DNA from: Edaphobacter bradus
Lineage (GTDB): Bacteria; Acidobacteriota; Terriglobia; Terriglobales; Acidobacteriaceae
NCBI RefSeq assembly: GCF_025685645.1
Contig: NZ_JAGSYF010000001.1
Span: 310,001-374,000, forward strand
Direction: 5' to 3'
Length of the DNA stretch: 64,000 nt
Each line of letters starts with the position of its first letter. Within the stretch, counting starts at the first letter, position 1. The position numbers and the translations under genes were made by a program. Positions 17,608 to 26,600 of the stretch are shown in pieces. The notes beneath the pieces are model-generated. The model did not search any database. It was not told where the DNA came from and saw only the letters and a program-made list of their open reading frames with translations.

Positions 17608-18378
17608 ATGGGGATTGTGGAATCGAGTCTGACTGCGGCACAGAGACGACTTACGGTCGCAGCGCCGTTTTTGATTGAGCAGGATTGGAACGCCTACACG
17701 CCGGAGCAGCATGCGGTGTGGGCAGAGCTGGTGAGCCGACGGATGCCGCAGCTCAGGGAGCATGCCTGCCAGGAGTACCTGGATGGATTTGACGTGATTG
17801 GGCTCAAGGAAGATCAGTTGCCCGATCTGAAGGCGGTGAGCGCGCGGCTGGCCCCGAGGACGGGGTGGCAGTCGACGCCTGTGAGCGGTTTTCTGCCACC
17901 GGATGCGTTCTTCGAGATGCTTGCGGCGCGGATGTTTCCGACGACGACCTGGCTACGGAGCAGGGAGTCGCTGGAGTACACGCCGGAGCCGGACATCTTT
18001 CACGACGTCTTCGGCCACGTGCCGATGCATGCGCATCCGGTTTTCGGGGACTTTCTGCAGCACTACGGCAAGGTTTGCGCGGGGTTGATGGCTGATCCTG
18101 TGGCGCTGGAGCGGATGGGGCGGGTGTTCTGGTTCACGGTGGAGTTTGGGGTGATCCGGCAGAAGGGCGAGTTAAAGGTGTATGGCAGCGGGCTGATCAG
18201 CTCCCATGGCGAGTGCACTCGCGTGCTCGCGGGTGGGTGCGAGATTAGGGACTTCGATCTCGATGAAGTGATGAACCAGAAGTTCGATACCGGCGCGATG
18301 CAGCCTGTGCTCTATGCTGTCGAGTCGTTCGAGCAGGTCTACGAGGCGACGAAGATGGCGGAGAAGCGGCTGGGCTAG
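17608..18378 (+). CDS. phhA: Phenylalanine-4-hydroxylase
   Basis: A 256-residue pterin-dependent monooxygenase converting phenylalanine to tyrosine. The iron ligands are visible: H132 and H137 in FHDVFGHVP and E179 in WFTVEFG. The length matches bacterial enzymes that lack the ACT regulatory domain. No pterin carbinolamine dehydratase (phhB) is adjacent. It converges on tlpA with 9 bases between the stops. Confidence 0.96.
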   Translation: MGIVESSLTAAQRRLTVAAPFLIEQDWNAYTPEQHAVWAELVSRRMPQLREHACQEYLDGFDVIGLKEDQLPDLKAVSARLAPRTGWQSTPVSGFLPPDAFFEMLAARMFPTTTWLRSRESLEYTPEPDIFHDVFGHVPMHAHPVFGDFLQHYGKVCAGLMADPVALERMGRVFWFTVEFGVIRQKGELKVYGSGLISSHGECTRVLAGGCEIRDFDLDEVMNQKFDTGAMQPVLYAVESFEQVYEATKMAEKRLG

Positions 18379-18387
18379 GACTGCCGG

Positions 18388-18915
18388 TTACAGCTTCTTT
18401 TTTGGCAGAAGACTGGTGAGAGTCGTCTCCATCTTGTTCAGATCGGTCTCGCCCTGGTAGCGGGCGAGGATCTTGCCTTCAGGGCTGATGAGATAGCTGA
18501 TGGGAAGGCCAAGGACGCCGCCGTAGAGCTCGCCGAGGTGCTCGTCTCCCATGACGACTGGATAGGTGAGTTGTTGCTTGCCGACGAACTTTTTTACTGG
18601 GGATGCGTCGTCGTCCATCGAGACGCCGATGACCTCGAGGCCTTGCGGGCCGTACTTCGTCTGCCAGCCGGAGAAGCGTGGGATCTCCGCGATGCAGGGA
18701 CCGCACCATGTGGCCCAGAAGTTGAGCAAAACGAGCTTTCCGCGGTAGCTGCTCAGGCGGATAGTCTTGCCGTCGAGGCTGGTGCGGGTGAAGTCCGGGG
18801 CGTTGTGAAGCGCTGGCTGCGTGGCGGGCTTCTGCGCCTGCTGCGCCGACACAGAGAACGGAGCGGCGAGGAGTGCTGCCGCGAGGAGAGCTTTACTGGC
18901 GAGGTGGATCTTCAT
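18388..18915 (-). CDS. TlpA-like thioredoxin-family protein, secreted
   Basis: A 175-residue protein with a signal peptide (KALLAAALLAAPFSVSA) and a thioredoxin fold carrying the redox motif WCGPC in LLNFWATWCGPCIAEIP. Its likely role is thiol reduction or cytochrome/redox maturation outside the cytoplasm. The ATG overlaps the stop of the rhodanese gene by one base, so it is the last cistron of the five-gene sulfite-reduction operon. A thiol redox protein behind cysI suggests a role in handling sulfide or sulfane sulfur, but that is inference. Confidence 0.88.
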   Translation of the reverse strand: MKIHLASKALLAAALLAAPFSVSAQQAQKPATQPALHNAPDFTRTSLDGKTIRLSSYRGKLVLLNFWATWCGPCIAEIPRFSGWQTKYGPQGLEVIGVSMDDDASPVKKFVGKQQLTYPVVMGDEHLGELYGGVLGLPISYLISPEGKILARYQGETDLNKMETTLTSLLPKKKL

Positions 18916-19406
18916 CAGCGGCCCTTGGCGACGGGGTAGCCCTTGCTAACCCAGTTGGCGCCGAAGTTGTCGGCGATGTAGAGGACCTTGAGATGGGTGA
19001 AGCCCTGGGAGTGAAGCAGGTTATACGCGGGGGCGATGTTGGGGCAGCGCTCCCAGGGGCAGCAGCCGCAGTAGAGGACGATGGCGGTGTTTTTGGGAAG
19101 GCTGGCGACGCGGTCTTTGAGGGTCTGGAGGCCTGCGTCCAGGCCGGTGGGGCCGGCGTATTCGGAGCCGGGGATGTGGGCCTCGGCGAAGAGGACGTGC
19201 GAGCCGACCTGGAGGATGAGCGGCTTCGGCGAGGCGGATTGCAGGCTTGCCGCGAGGTCCGCGGGCTGGATGAGATCGGCCGTGGGGATGGACGACGCCG
19301 AGATGTGCTGGTTTTGCGCGAGGCCGAGGTGGGCCTGAAGGGCGATCAGGATGGCGGCGACGAAGAGGAGAGGATGCCGGTGCGGCTGCATGCGAACAAG
19401 CTTCAT
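18915..19406 (-). CDS. Secreted rhodanese-like protein with a multi-cysteine active loop
   Basis: 163 residues with a hydrophobic N-terminus (LLFVAAILIALQAHLGLA) suggesting export or anchoring, then one rhodanese domain. The catalytic loop reads YCGCCPWERCPN, with four cysteines where a normal rhodanese has one. The usual structural cues (LILQVGSHVLFAEAHIPGSEYAG; HLKVLYIADNFGANWVSKGYP) are present. It likely carries sulfane sulfur or senses thiols. It lies between cobA and tlpA in the cysI operon, 16 bases after cobA and overlapping tlpA by one base. Confidence 0.85.
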   Translation of the reverse strand: MKLVRMQPHRHPLLFVAAILIALQAHLGLAQNQHISASSIPTADLIQPADLAASLQSASPKPLILQVGSHVLFAEAHIPGSEYAGPTGLDAGLQTLKDRVASLPKNTAIVLYCGCCPWERCPNIAPAYNLLHSQGFTHLKVLYIADNFGANWVSKGYPVAKGR

Positions 19407-19422
19407 TGCTTCAGTTTATCCG

Positions 19423-20160
19423 TTACCTGGAGGTTGTCTGAAGAGCTGGGCCGATGAGCAGGATGACGGGAGCCGGGCCGATGGGGTCGCTGGTGAGTGT
19501 GGCGAGGGTGGCGGTGTGGATGTGTTCCTCGGCGGTGGAGGCCTTGGAGACGGCGGCACAGGGTGTCTCGGGAGGAACACCTGAGGCGATGAGGTCTGCG
19601 GCGAGAGTTTCGAAATCGCGGCCGGGCATGTAAATGACAAGGGTCGCTCCCGCAGGCACCGTGCCGTGCCAGCTCGGAGTCAGCTCGACCTTGCCGGCGG
19701 CGTGGTGTGCGGTGGCGAGGATGAGCTTTGAGGAGCTGGCGCGGTCGGTGAGCGGCGTGCGCAGCGACGCGGCGACGGCGAAGGCGGTGGTGATGCCGGG
19801 GACGATCTCGAAGGGGAGGTTGTTCTCGCGGAGGAAGGCGATCTCCTCGCCGGCGCGGCCGAAGACGAGCGGATCGCCGGACTTGAGCCGCAATACGGAG
19901 CTGCCCGCGCTCGCGTGTTCGAGCATGAGGGCGTGAATCCCGGCCTGGGTGATGCGCGGCTGGCCGCAGCGCTTCCCGACGGGGATGATGTTTGCAGTGG
20001 GGCTGGCGAACTCGAGGATCTCGTCGGTGACGAGGTCGTCAGGGAGGATGACGTCGGCGGTCTGAAGGAGCTGGACGGCGCGCAGAGTGAGAAGGTCAGG
20101 GTCGCCGGGGCCTGCTCCGGCGAGGTAGACGTGTCCGGGTTGCGCCTCGCGTCCGTTCAT
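19423..20160 (-). CDS. cobA: Uroporphyrinogen-III C-methyltransferase
   Basis: A 245-residue SUMT that methylates uroporphyrinogen III twice to precorrin-2 using SAM. Motifs are GAGPGDPDLLTLRA, GKRCG, LKSGDPLVFGRAGEE and VPGITTAFAVAA. The usual YDRLV is PDDLV here, a mild variant. It overlaps the siroheme synthase gene by four bases. Together the two make siroheme for the sulfite reductase encoded first in the operon. Confidence 0.95.
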   Translation of the reverse strand: MNGREAQPGHVYLAGAGPGDPDLLTLRAVQLLQTADVILPDDLVTDEILEFASPTANIIPVGKRCGQPRITQAGIHALMLEHASAGSSVLRLKSGDPLVFGRAGEEIAFLRENNLPFEIVPGITTAFAVAASLRTPLTDRASSSKLILATAHHAAGKVELTPSWHGTVPAGATLVIYMPGRDFETLAADLIASGVPPETPCAAVSKASTAEEHIHTATLATLTSDPIGPAPVILLIGPALQTTSR

Positions 20161-20807
20161 CGGCTGGGCTCACCTTGTGCGGGCTTGGGATTGGTGAGGG
20201 CGTGGTTGCGGGCCATGATGCGCGATGGGCACTGGTCGTAGGCGCAGACCTCGCGCTGGGCGAGTTGGTGCAGGAAGAGGCGGCGTTCCTCGTTGAGCGG
20301 CTCGGCGGCGACGACCTCGCGGCGGAGGTTTCCGAGTTCGGCGAGCCAGTCGCCGAGGTCGAGGGGGAGCTGTTCGTGGAGCTGCTTGCGAAGCTGCTGC
20401 GCGAGCGCGGGGGAGTGGCCCGCGGTTGAGATGGCAATCTGCAGATCGCCGCGGCGGACGACGGAGGGGAAGTAGAAGTCGCAGAAGGGAGGATCGTCAA
20501 CGGCGTTGCAGAGGACGCCAGAGGATTCGGCTTCGGCGAAGACGGCGCGGTTGACGGCGGGGTCGTTGGTGGCGGCTACGACAAGGAAGGCTCCGGCGAG
20601 GTCGCCTTGCTGGTAGGGGCGGGCGTGGTAGGTGAGCTCGCCCTCATCTGCGAGATTGCGAATGCGCTCGCTGGCCGCAGGCGCGATGACGCTGATGTGT
20701 GCGCTGGCGGCCTGCAGCGACTCGATCTTCGATTCGGCGAGGTGCCCCGCGCCGACGACGACGCAGGGCCGACCGGTGAGTTTGAGGAAGATCGGGAACA
20801 GGGACAT
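20157..20807 (-). CDS. Precorrin-2 dehydrogenase / sirohydrochlorin ferrochelatase
   Basis: A 216-residue protein matching the N-terminal half of CysG (Met8/SirC family). It oxidises precorrin-2 with NAD and may insert iron to form siroheme. It has the nucleotide-binding VVVGAGHLAESKIESL, then VVAATNDPAVN and the CNAVDDPPFCDFYFPSVVRR stretch typical of the family. It lies 12 bases after cysI and overlaps cobA, so the three enzymes that build and use siroheme are translated together. Confidence 0.93.
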   Translation of the reverse strand: MSLFPIFLKLTGRPCVVVGAGHLAESKIESLQAASAHISVIAPAASERIRNLADEGELTYHARPYQQGDLAGAFLVVAATNDPAVNRAVFAEAESSGVLCNAVDDPPFCDFYFPSVVRRGDLQIAISTAGHSPALAQQLRKQLHEQLPLDLGDWLAELGNLRREVVAAEPLNEERRLFLHQLAQREVCAYDQCPSRIMARNHALTNPKPAQGEPSR

Positions 20808-20819
20808 GCGATTAGGCTA

Positions 20820-22559
20820 CTACTCTCCAGGTGCGAAGCGGCCCGCTCCGACTGGCGGAGCGTCGCGCTCGACTGGGTCGATGATCTCGCCGGCGAGTTG
20901 GGCGCGGAGAGTGTCGTCGTCGGTGCGGTCGAAGTAGGAGCGCAGATCTTCGCCTTCGTTGCGTTCTGCGAGGTAGACATTGAGCAAGCGCTCGATGGCA
21001 GCGGGAACGTCCTCGGAGGCGGCGCGGTAGCCGAGCGGGCGTGCGGGACGGGCGTACTTGCCGACGGAGCCTCCGACGCAGAAGAAGAAGGCGTCGACCA
21101 CCTGGCCGTCTTTCTTGATCTTCTTGCCCTCAAGGCCGATGTCGGCGATCCAGTGCTGGCCGCAGGAGTTGGTGCAGCCGGTGACGTGGAGTCGAATCTG
21201 CTGGTCGAAGCCGGGCAGGCGCTCCTCAAGCTCAGAGACGAGCCAGGTGTTGAAACCCTTGGTTTCGGCGATGGCGAGCTTGCAGAACTCGGTGCCGGTG
21301 CAGGCGACGGCCCCGCGCCAGAAGGGTGAGACGTCGACGTTGAGGCCGAGGGTGTTGAGCTCGACGACGAGGCCCGCGGTCTGCACGTGGGGCACGTTGA
21401 CGATGAGAATATTCTGGCCGATGGTGGCGCGGAGATGGCCGTTGCCGTACTTGTCTGCGAGGTCGGCAAGAGCGACGAGCTGGTCACCGGAGAGGCGGCC
21501 GTTGAGCACGGAGGCTCCGACGGCCGATAGGCCGGGTTGGCGCTGCGGTGTGATGCCGATGTGGTCGCGGTAGATGTCAGCGGGCGGCTGGTCGGCTGCG
21601 GGGCTGGGGTCGAGCTTGTAGCCGAGTTTTTCTTCGAGGGCTGCGAGGAAGGATTCGGCAGTCCAGCCATGGCGCATGAAGAGGTACTTAATGCGCGCGC
21701 GTGTGCGGTTTTCGCGGAGGTCGGTCTGCTCGCGGAAGATGCGGACGGCCGCGTCGACGACGGCGAGGGCCTGGTCCTGGCGGATGAAGGCGGGGATGCG
21801 CTCGGCGATGTGAGGTTCGGTGGAGAGGCCACCGCCGACGCGGAGGGTGTAGCCGATCTCTTCGGCTCCGTTGCCATCGGTTCCGATGACAGACCGCTTG
21901 ATGGCCGTCAGGGCGAGGTCGTTGATCTCGGGGTAGGTGCACCAGATGGGGCAGCCGGTGACGGAGATCTTGAACTTGCGCGGCAGGTTGTAGAACTCTG
22001 GGTTCGCGGTTAGGTGATGTGCGATCTGAACGGCTAAAGGGCTGGAATCGACGATCTCGTGATTATCGAGGCCTGCGAGCGGGCAGCCGGTGACGTTGCG
22101 GACGACATCGCCGCAGGCTCCTTTGGGCGAGAGGCCGACGGCGGTGAGGGCGTCAACGACCTCGACGAGGCCGGAGAGCGTGAGCCAGTGGAGCTGGATG
22201 TTCTGCCGCGTGGTGATGTCGGCGAGGTTGCGGGCGTACTTCTTCGCGATCTCGCCGATGACGCGGAGCTGCGCACTGGTGAGCAGACCATTGGGCAGGC
22301 CGATGCGCATCATGAAGAAGTCGGTGGCCTTGCCTTCGCCGTTGGCCCCGCCGGTGACGCCCTTGCCGTCACCCTGGGTGTAGACGCCCCACCACTTGAA
22401 GTAGAGTCCGGTCCACTCGGGCAGGACGGAGTCGCGGCCCTGACGGGCGAACTCACGCACCTCGTCCCAGGCATCCCAGGGGTTCTTTGCAAGTTTGAGG
22501 CGCTCGGATCGCTGGGCCTTGGTCTCTTTGATGGCTGGGGCCGCCGGGGTAGTAGACAT
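20820..22559 (-). CDS. cysI: Ferredoxin-type sulfite (or nitrite) reductase
   Basis: A 579-residue siroheme/[4Fe-4S] reductase catalysing six-electron reduction. Two half-repeats are visible. The cluster ligands are in CTGTEFC (about residue 420) and CTNSCGQH (about 460); the N-terminal half has TGCPLAGLDNHE and VTGCPIWCTYPEI. Sequence alone does not fully separate sulfite from nitrite reductase. The siroheme genes, rhodanese and polycysteine leader favour sulfite reduction for cysteine synthesis. The ATG at 22559 follows AAGGAATCC; the upstream open frame is the regulatory leader, not protein. Confidence 0.88.
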   Translation of the reverse strand: MSTTPAAPAIKETKAQRSERLKLAKNPWDAWDEVREFARQGRDSVLPEWTGLYFKWWGVYTQGDGKGVTGGANGEGKATDFFMMRIGLPNGLLTSAQLRVIGEIAKKYARNLADITTRQNIQLHWLTLSGLVEVVDALTAVGLSPKGACGDVVRNVTGCPLAGLDNHEIVDSSPLAVQIAHHLTANPEFYNLPRKFKISVTGCPIWCTYPEINDLALTAIKRSVIGTDGNGAEEIGYTLRVGGGLSTEPHIAERIPAFIRQDQALAVVDAAVRIFREQTDLRENRTRARIKYLFMRHGWTAESFLAALEEKLGYKLDPSPAADQPPADIYRDHIGITPQRQPGLSAVGASVLNGRLSGDQLVALADLADKYGNGHLRATIGQNILIVNVPHVQTAGLVVELNTLGLNVDVSPFWRGAVACTGTEFCKLAIAETKGFNTWLVSELEERLPGFDQQIRLHVTGCTNSCGQHWIADIGLEGKKIKKDGQVVDAFFFCVGGSVGKYARPARPLGYRAASEDVPAAIERLLNVYLAERNEGEDLRSYFDRTDDDTLRAQLAGEIIDPVERDAPPVGAGRFAPGE

Positions 22560-22586
22560 GATGGATTCCTTTGCTGGGAGTAGCCG

Positions 22587-22617
22587 GAAAATAGAAAGGC
22601 CCACTGGATAAGTGGGC
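22587..22617 (-). terminator. Attenuator-type terminator in the cysI leader
   Basis: Read on the minus strand, a 7-bp stem (22617-22611 with 22605-22599, loop TATCC) is followed by the U-rich tract CUUUCUAUUUU. It lies between the leader ORF stop and the cysI ribosome site, the position expected for an attenuator. Strength is moderate because of the short stem and interrupted U tract. Confidence 0.65.
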
Positions 22618-22643
22618 GCTGCGTAACTTTGCTGTGATCTAGG

Positions 22644-22668
22644 AAGACTGTGGAGGGAAGTCAGTCTT
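22644..22668 (-). promoter_or_regulatory. Hairpin overlapping the leader ORF stop codon
   Basis: AAGACTG and CAGTCTT form a perfect 7-bp stem (22668-22662 with 22650-22644) around an 11-base loop containing CCCTCC, complementary to a Shine-Dalgarno sequence. The stop codon of the polycysteine ORF lies at the stem base, so a ribosome stalled in or leaving the ORF would change this fold. The function is inferred. Confidence 0.5.
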
Positions 22669-22756
22669 AGATGCTGAAGCAAAGGCGACAACGCACGAGG
22701 TCGCAACAACAGCTACACATGCGACACATAGCGGTGTTCGTGCGAGAAATCGCCAT
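22667..22756 (-). CDS. Polycysteine leader peptide upstream of cysI
   Basis: A 29-codon open frame ending in TAA. Its C-terminal 20 residues contain seven cysteines, including the run CSCCC (codons TGT AGC TGT TGT TGC), and read CRMCSCCC, then DLVRCRLCFSI. Starts are possible at 22756, 22729 or 22720. None has a clear ribosome site, but the 22756 ATG falls seven bases behind a candidate -10 box, so the mRNA may be leaderless. Translation slows at cysteine codons when cysteine is scarce. The likely role is attenuation control of the five-gene sulfite-reduction operon; leaderless polycysteine ORFs with this job are known in mycobacteria. It is too short for routine gene calling. Confidence 0.72.
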   Translation of the reverse strand: MAISRTNTAMCRMCSCCCDLVRCRLCFSI

Positions 22757-22763
22757 GCTTAGA

Positions 22764-22792
22764 AGGTTACTTGTGTGGAGGGAAGCCGTCAA
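22764..22792 (-). promoter_or_regulatory. Candidate promoter of the leader-cysI operon
   Basis: TTGACG (22792-22787) and TAACCT (22769-22764) are spaced by exactly 17 bases on the minus strand. Seven bases separate the -10 box from the A of the leader ATG at 22756, which would make that ATG the first transcribed codon. The -10 is a modest match. Confidence 0.5.
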
Positions 22793-22904
22793 GGGAAAAG
22801 GCCGGGTGTTCTTCGGCGGAAGAACTCAACGCCGTGCGGCAGGAAATTCTAATCCTCTTCTTAAGCAAAGAGATAACTAGTCTCGGACCGCTTTTCTGCC
22901 CTGC

Positions 22905-23579
22905 TTATTCCGCCTGGGCGAGCGAGAACTTATGGCGCACGTCGGAGCCTCGCACCCAGAAGATGACGTCCTCGGCGATGTTGGTGGCGTGGTCGGCGGA
23001 GCGCTCGAGGTTGCGCGAGACGATGATGGCGTTGAGCGCCTGGCCGCTGATCTCGGGATGTTTCTGCATTACTTCGACCAACTCGGCCTGGACGATCCGG
23101 TTCATGTCGTCGATCTCGTCATCCATGGCGAGGACCGACTCGGCCAGCTTGGCGTCAGCTTCGAGGAGAGACTGAATGGCGCGGCGAATCATGATGCCGA
23201 CCTTCTCGCCCATGTCGGGGATGTCGATCGGAAGCTCGATCTGCTCCAGTCCCCGCTGTGCTCCGGCGCGATGCGCAATGCCGGAGGCCTGGTCGCCGAT
23301 ACGCTCGAGGTCGCCGTTGATCTTGATGACGGAGAGGATGAAGCGCAGGTCGATGGCCATGGGCTGTTCTTTGGCGAGCAGGTCGTAGGCCATCTCATCG
23401 ACCTCGCGCTCGGCGGCGTTGATGGCGGCCTCGATCTCCTTGACGTGCTCGCATAGGCTCAAGTCGTTGGTGAGGTAGGCTTCGAGCGCAAGCGAGAGGG
23501 CCTGCTGCGACAAGGCAGCCATGGCGAGGAGTTTGTCTTTCAATGCGACAAGTTGCTGTTGGAAGTTAATGCGCGGCAT
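22905..23579 (-). CDS. phoU: Phosphate-specific transport accessory protein PhoU
   Basis: A 224-residue all-helical protein with the two tandem three-helix repeats of PhoU. Metal-binding E/D motifs are visible in DLERIGDQASGIAHRA and the matching NLERSADHATNIAEDVIFWV. It dampens the PhoR/PhoB response and Pst transport. No pst or pho genes are present in this window. It reads leftward toward the cysI operon promoter region. Confidence 0.95.
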   Translation of the reverse strand: MPRINFQQQLVALKDKLLAMAALSQQALSLALEAYLTNDLSLCEHVKEIEAAINAAEREVDEMAYDLLAKEQPMAIDLRFILSVIKINGDLERIGDQASGIAHRAGAQRGLEQIELPIDIPDMGEKVGIMIRRAIQSLLEADAKLAESVLAMDDEIDDMNRIVQAELVEVMQKHPEISGQALNAIIVSRNLERSADHATNIAEDVIFWVRGSDVRHKFSLAQAE

Positions 23580-23691
23580 GGGGAGTCCCTCTCTTAGATC
23601 AGGGTTTCTATATTGTGCAGCAGTTGTCGTACCGATGGCGTGAATTTGTAGCTGTGAGGTTGCCAGCTGGGTACGTCTTTAAGGGATGTGC

Positions 23692-26600
23692 TCAGTGATA
23701 AAGGAGATAAGGCTCGCGGCGCTGCTTGAATGCGTCGAGTTCGGCCGACCATGAGGCCGCGATCTTGCGGGGGTCTTCCTTGTTCTCGAGCGCGAGCATG
23801 GTGTTGACGCTGACCAGCAGCCGTTCGGCTTTAGACAGATTGAACTGTGCAGGGTAGAGGCGGTTGAGCGCGGTGAGAAGCTCGATGCCGAGCTCGGGGG
23901 AGTCGAGTTGGCGCCGGTCGGTGAGCGTGATGTGCAGCGCGGGGATGGTCTGGCCGTGGTAGGGGTAGTGGTTGGCGTCCTCGGCGACCGTGATGGTGGA
24001 TGCGGTGAACGCGACGCCGGGGATTTTGCGGCTGGTGAGGTAGGCGGTGAGGGCGGCCGCGTCGATGTAGGGCGCGCCGAGCTGCTCGAAGGGGTGGTCG
24101 GTACCGCGGCCGACGGAGAGGTTGGTCATCTCAAGCAGTGCCACGCCGGGGTAGAGCGTCGCCTCGGTCACGTTGCGGAGGTTGGGGCTGGGATTGGTCC
24201 ACGGAAGATGCGTCTCGTCGAAATACTGCGCGCGTGACCAACTCTGCAGCGGAACGACGGTGAGTAGAGCTTCGAGCGGAACCTGAACGTTGCGCGAAGT
24301 CGGTGACGGGAGGCGGCGCTCGCCATTGATGTAGCGGGCCAGCTCGCCGAGCGTCATGCCGTGTCGGATGGGCAGCGGCATGTAGTTGGTGTAGGACTCG
24401 TGGCCAGTGTCGGAGACGGGGCCCTGCACCTGCTCGCCGCCGATGATGTTGGGCCGGTCGAGGACGATGATTTCGAGCGAGTGGCCGAGGGCTTTCTCGT
24501 TCGCGGCGGCTTCGAGGAAGTAGCCGGTGACGGTCTCGTAGGTGTAGAAGCGGACGCCGGCGTCCTGGAGGTCGATGACGACAGCGTCGAGGTCTTTGAG
24601 TTGCTCGTGCGAAGGATGGCGCTGCTCGGGCTTGGCTCCGTAGAGGCTGACGACGGGGAGGTGGGTGGTGGGGTCGGTCTCGGCAGAGATGTCGGTGGTG
24701 TCCTGCTTGCCGAAGATGCCGTGTTCGGGGGAGAAGAGGGTGGTGAGGGCCAGGCCGGGAACGTGTTTTGCTGCTTCGGTGGCGAGCAAGTCGATGGTGC
24801 GGCGGCCATTGGAGTCGAGGCCGGATTGATTGGTGAGCAGGCCGAGGCGGAGGTGGTTGCCGTGGCGGTGGGAGACTTCGGTGAGGGTCTGGTAGTGGGT
24901 GGATTCGAGGGCGTCGATACCGGTGAGGACCTGAATGCCAGCGCTGAGATGCGAATTGATCAGAGACACCGTCGAATCAACGGAGAGTCCCGGGCAGCCT
25001 GCGCAATGAGTGCATGTGCACACACCATTTGGCTTAGAGAAAGAAAGAGCCTCAAGATGGAGCGCCTGCGCCGCAGCAGTGGCGACCTGTCCGCGCAGAG
25101 TAGAGATGGGCGGGTTACCGCGCGGGTGGATAGCGTTCGAGAGCAGGATGATGTAGGTGTCGGACTGCGGGTCCATCCAGAGCGTGGTGCCGGTGAAGCC
25201 GGTGTGGCCGAAGCTGCCGATTGGGAAGACTGATCCGCGCGGGCGCGAGAACGCAGTGTTGATGTCCCAGCCGAAGCCACGCGCGGCGACGCCCTTGGTG
25301 GGCTGGCCGTCTGGAGTGAAGATGGTCGCGCCCTCCTGCGCGGTTGCGGGCTGCTCAGGCTTCGCCATCAGCTGTAGGGTGGACTGCTTGAGCGGGAAGG
25401 GTCCCTTGTTGTGCAGGAATTTTTCGAGCAGGGCATCGGCGTAGAGCGCGATGTCGTGCGCCGTGGAGAAGACTCCGGCGTGGCCGGCTACTCCGCCCAT
25501 GCGGCGGGTGGTGGGGTCGTGGACGGTGCCGCGGAGGAGATGGTCGAAGTCGGGATTAACCTCGGCGTTCAACTCATCGTCGTGCGCTGTGGGGGCGGTC
25601 TCAGGATCGAGGGCAGTAGGGCTCCAGGTATTCTGCGGGCAGACCATGTGCATCGGCAGGCGGGGATGAGGCCCGGGTTGTATCGCCGCCCCCGTGCGAA
25701 TGACGGGACCGCATGTTTTGTCGAAGGGGTGGTAGAAGGTGGACATCATCCCCAGGGGCTTGAAGATTTGCTGCTCTACATAAACATCGAGCGGCTGCCC
25801 GCTGAGCTTCTCCACCAGCACACCAAGCGTGATGAAGTTGATGTCGGAGTAAACGAACTTCGTGCCCGGGGGATTGGCGAGGGTTGATTCCATCGCGCGC
25901 TTGATGCCTTCGGCCTTGTCAGGTGCGGCGAGGCCCCACGAATCTTTGAGGCTGACGTCGGGCGGGAGGCCGGAATAGTGGGTGAGGAGTTCGCGGATGG
26001 TGACCTTCTCTTTTCCGTTGGCGGCGAACTCGGGAAGGTATTTGGCGACGGGGTCGTCGAACTGGAATTTGCCCTGTTCGTATAGCTGCATGATGGCGGT
26101 CGCGGTGGCGAGGCACTTGGTGAGCGAGGCCATGTCGAAGATGGTGTCTTCGGTCATGGGTTCGGCAGCGGATGGCTTTCCGTCGAGACCGGGCTCGCCG
26201 GCGAGCTTGCGGTTGCCGTAAGCCTTTTCGAAGACGATGTGGTTGTCGTGGCCGACGACCACGACTGCTCCGGGGAGCTTTTTCTGCTCGATGGCGTCGT
26301 TGATGAGCGCGGAGATGGGGGTGAAATCAGGGGCCGTTGTCGTCGTGGAGACTTGCGTGCTCGTGGGAGAAGCAGATTCCTCCCCTTCGGCTGCGCTCAG
26401 GGTGCGGGATGACAACAAAGAAAGGCAGGCAATGATGGCAGCGGCGACGGCCTTTCTGGCAGGTTGTTTGCGGAAGATGAGGCTGGCGAGGGAGCCGATG
26501 GCGAAGGTGACGGCTGCTCCGATGAGCACATACCAGGTGAAGGCCACGCGGGGGAGCGTAGTGTCGCCAAGCAGCGGCAGGTTGGCCAGGTGGATGGGCG

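Noticed and set aside
22560-22760. SAM or other riboswitch before the sulfur operon
   Set aside because: No SAM, SAH or cobalamin aptamer core was recognised; the polycysteine ORF plus terminator explains the leader better.
22671-22880. 69-codon plus-strand open frame upstream of cysI
   Set aside because: It lies opposite the polycysteine leader and promoter, is Arg/Gln-rich without a domain, and has no ribosome site.
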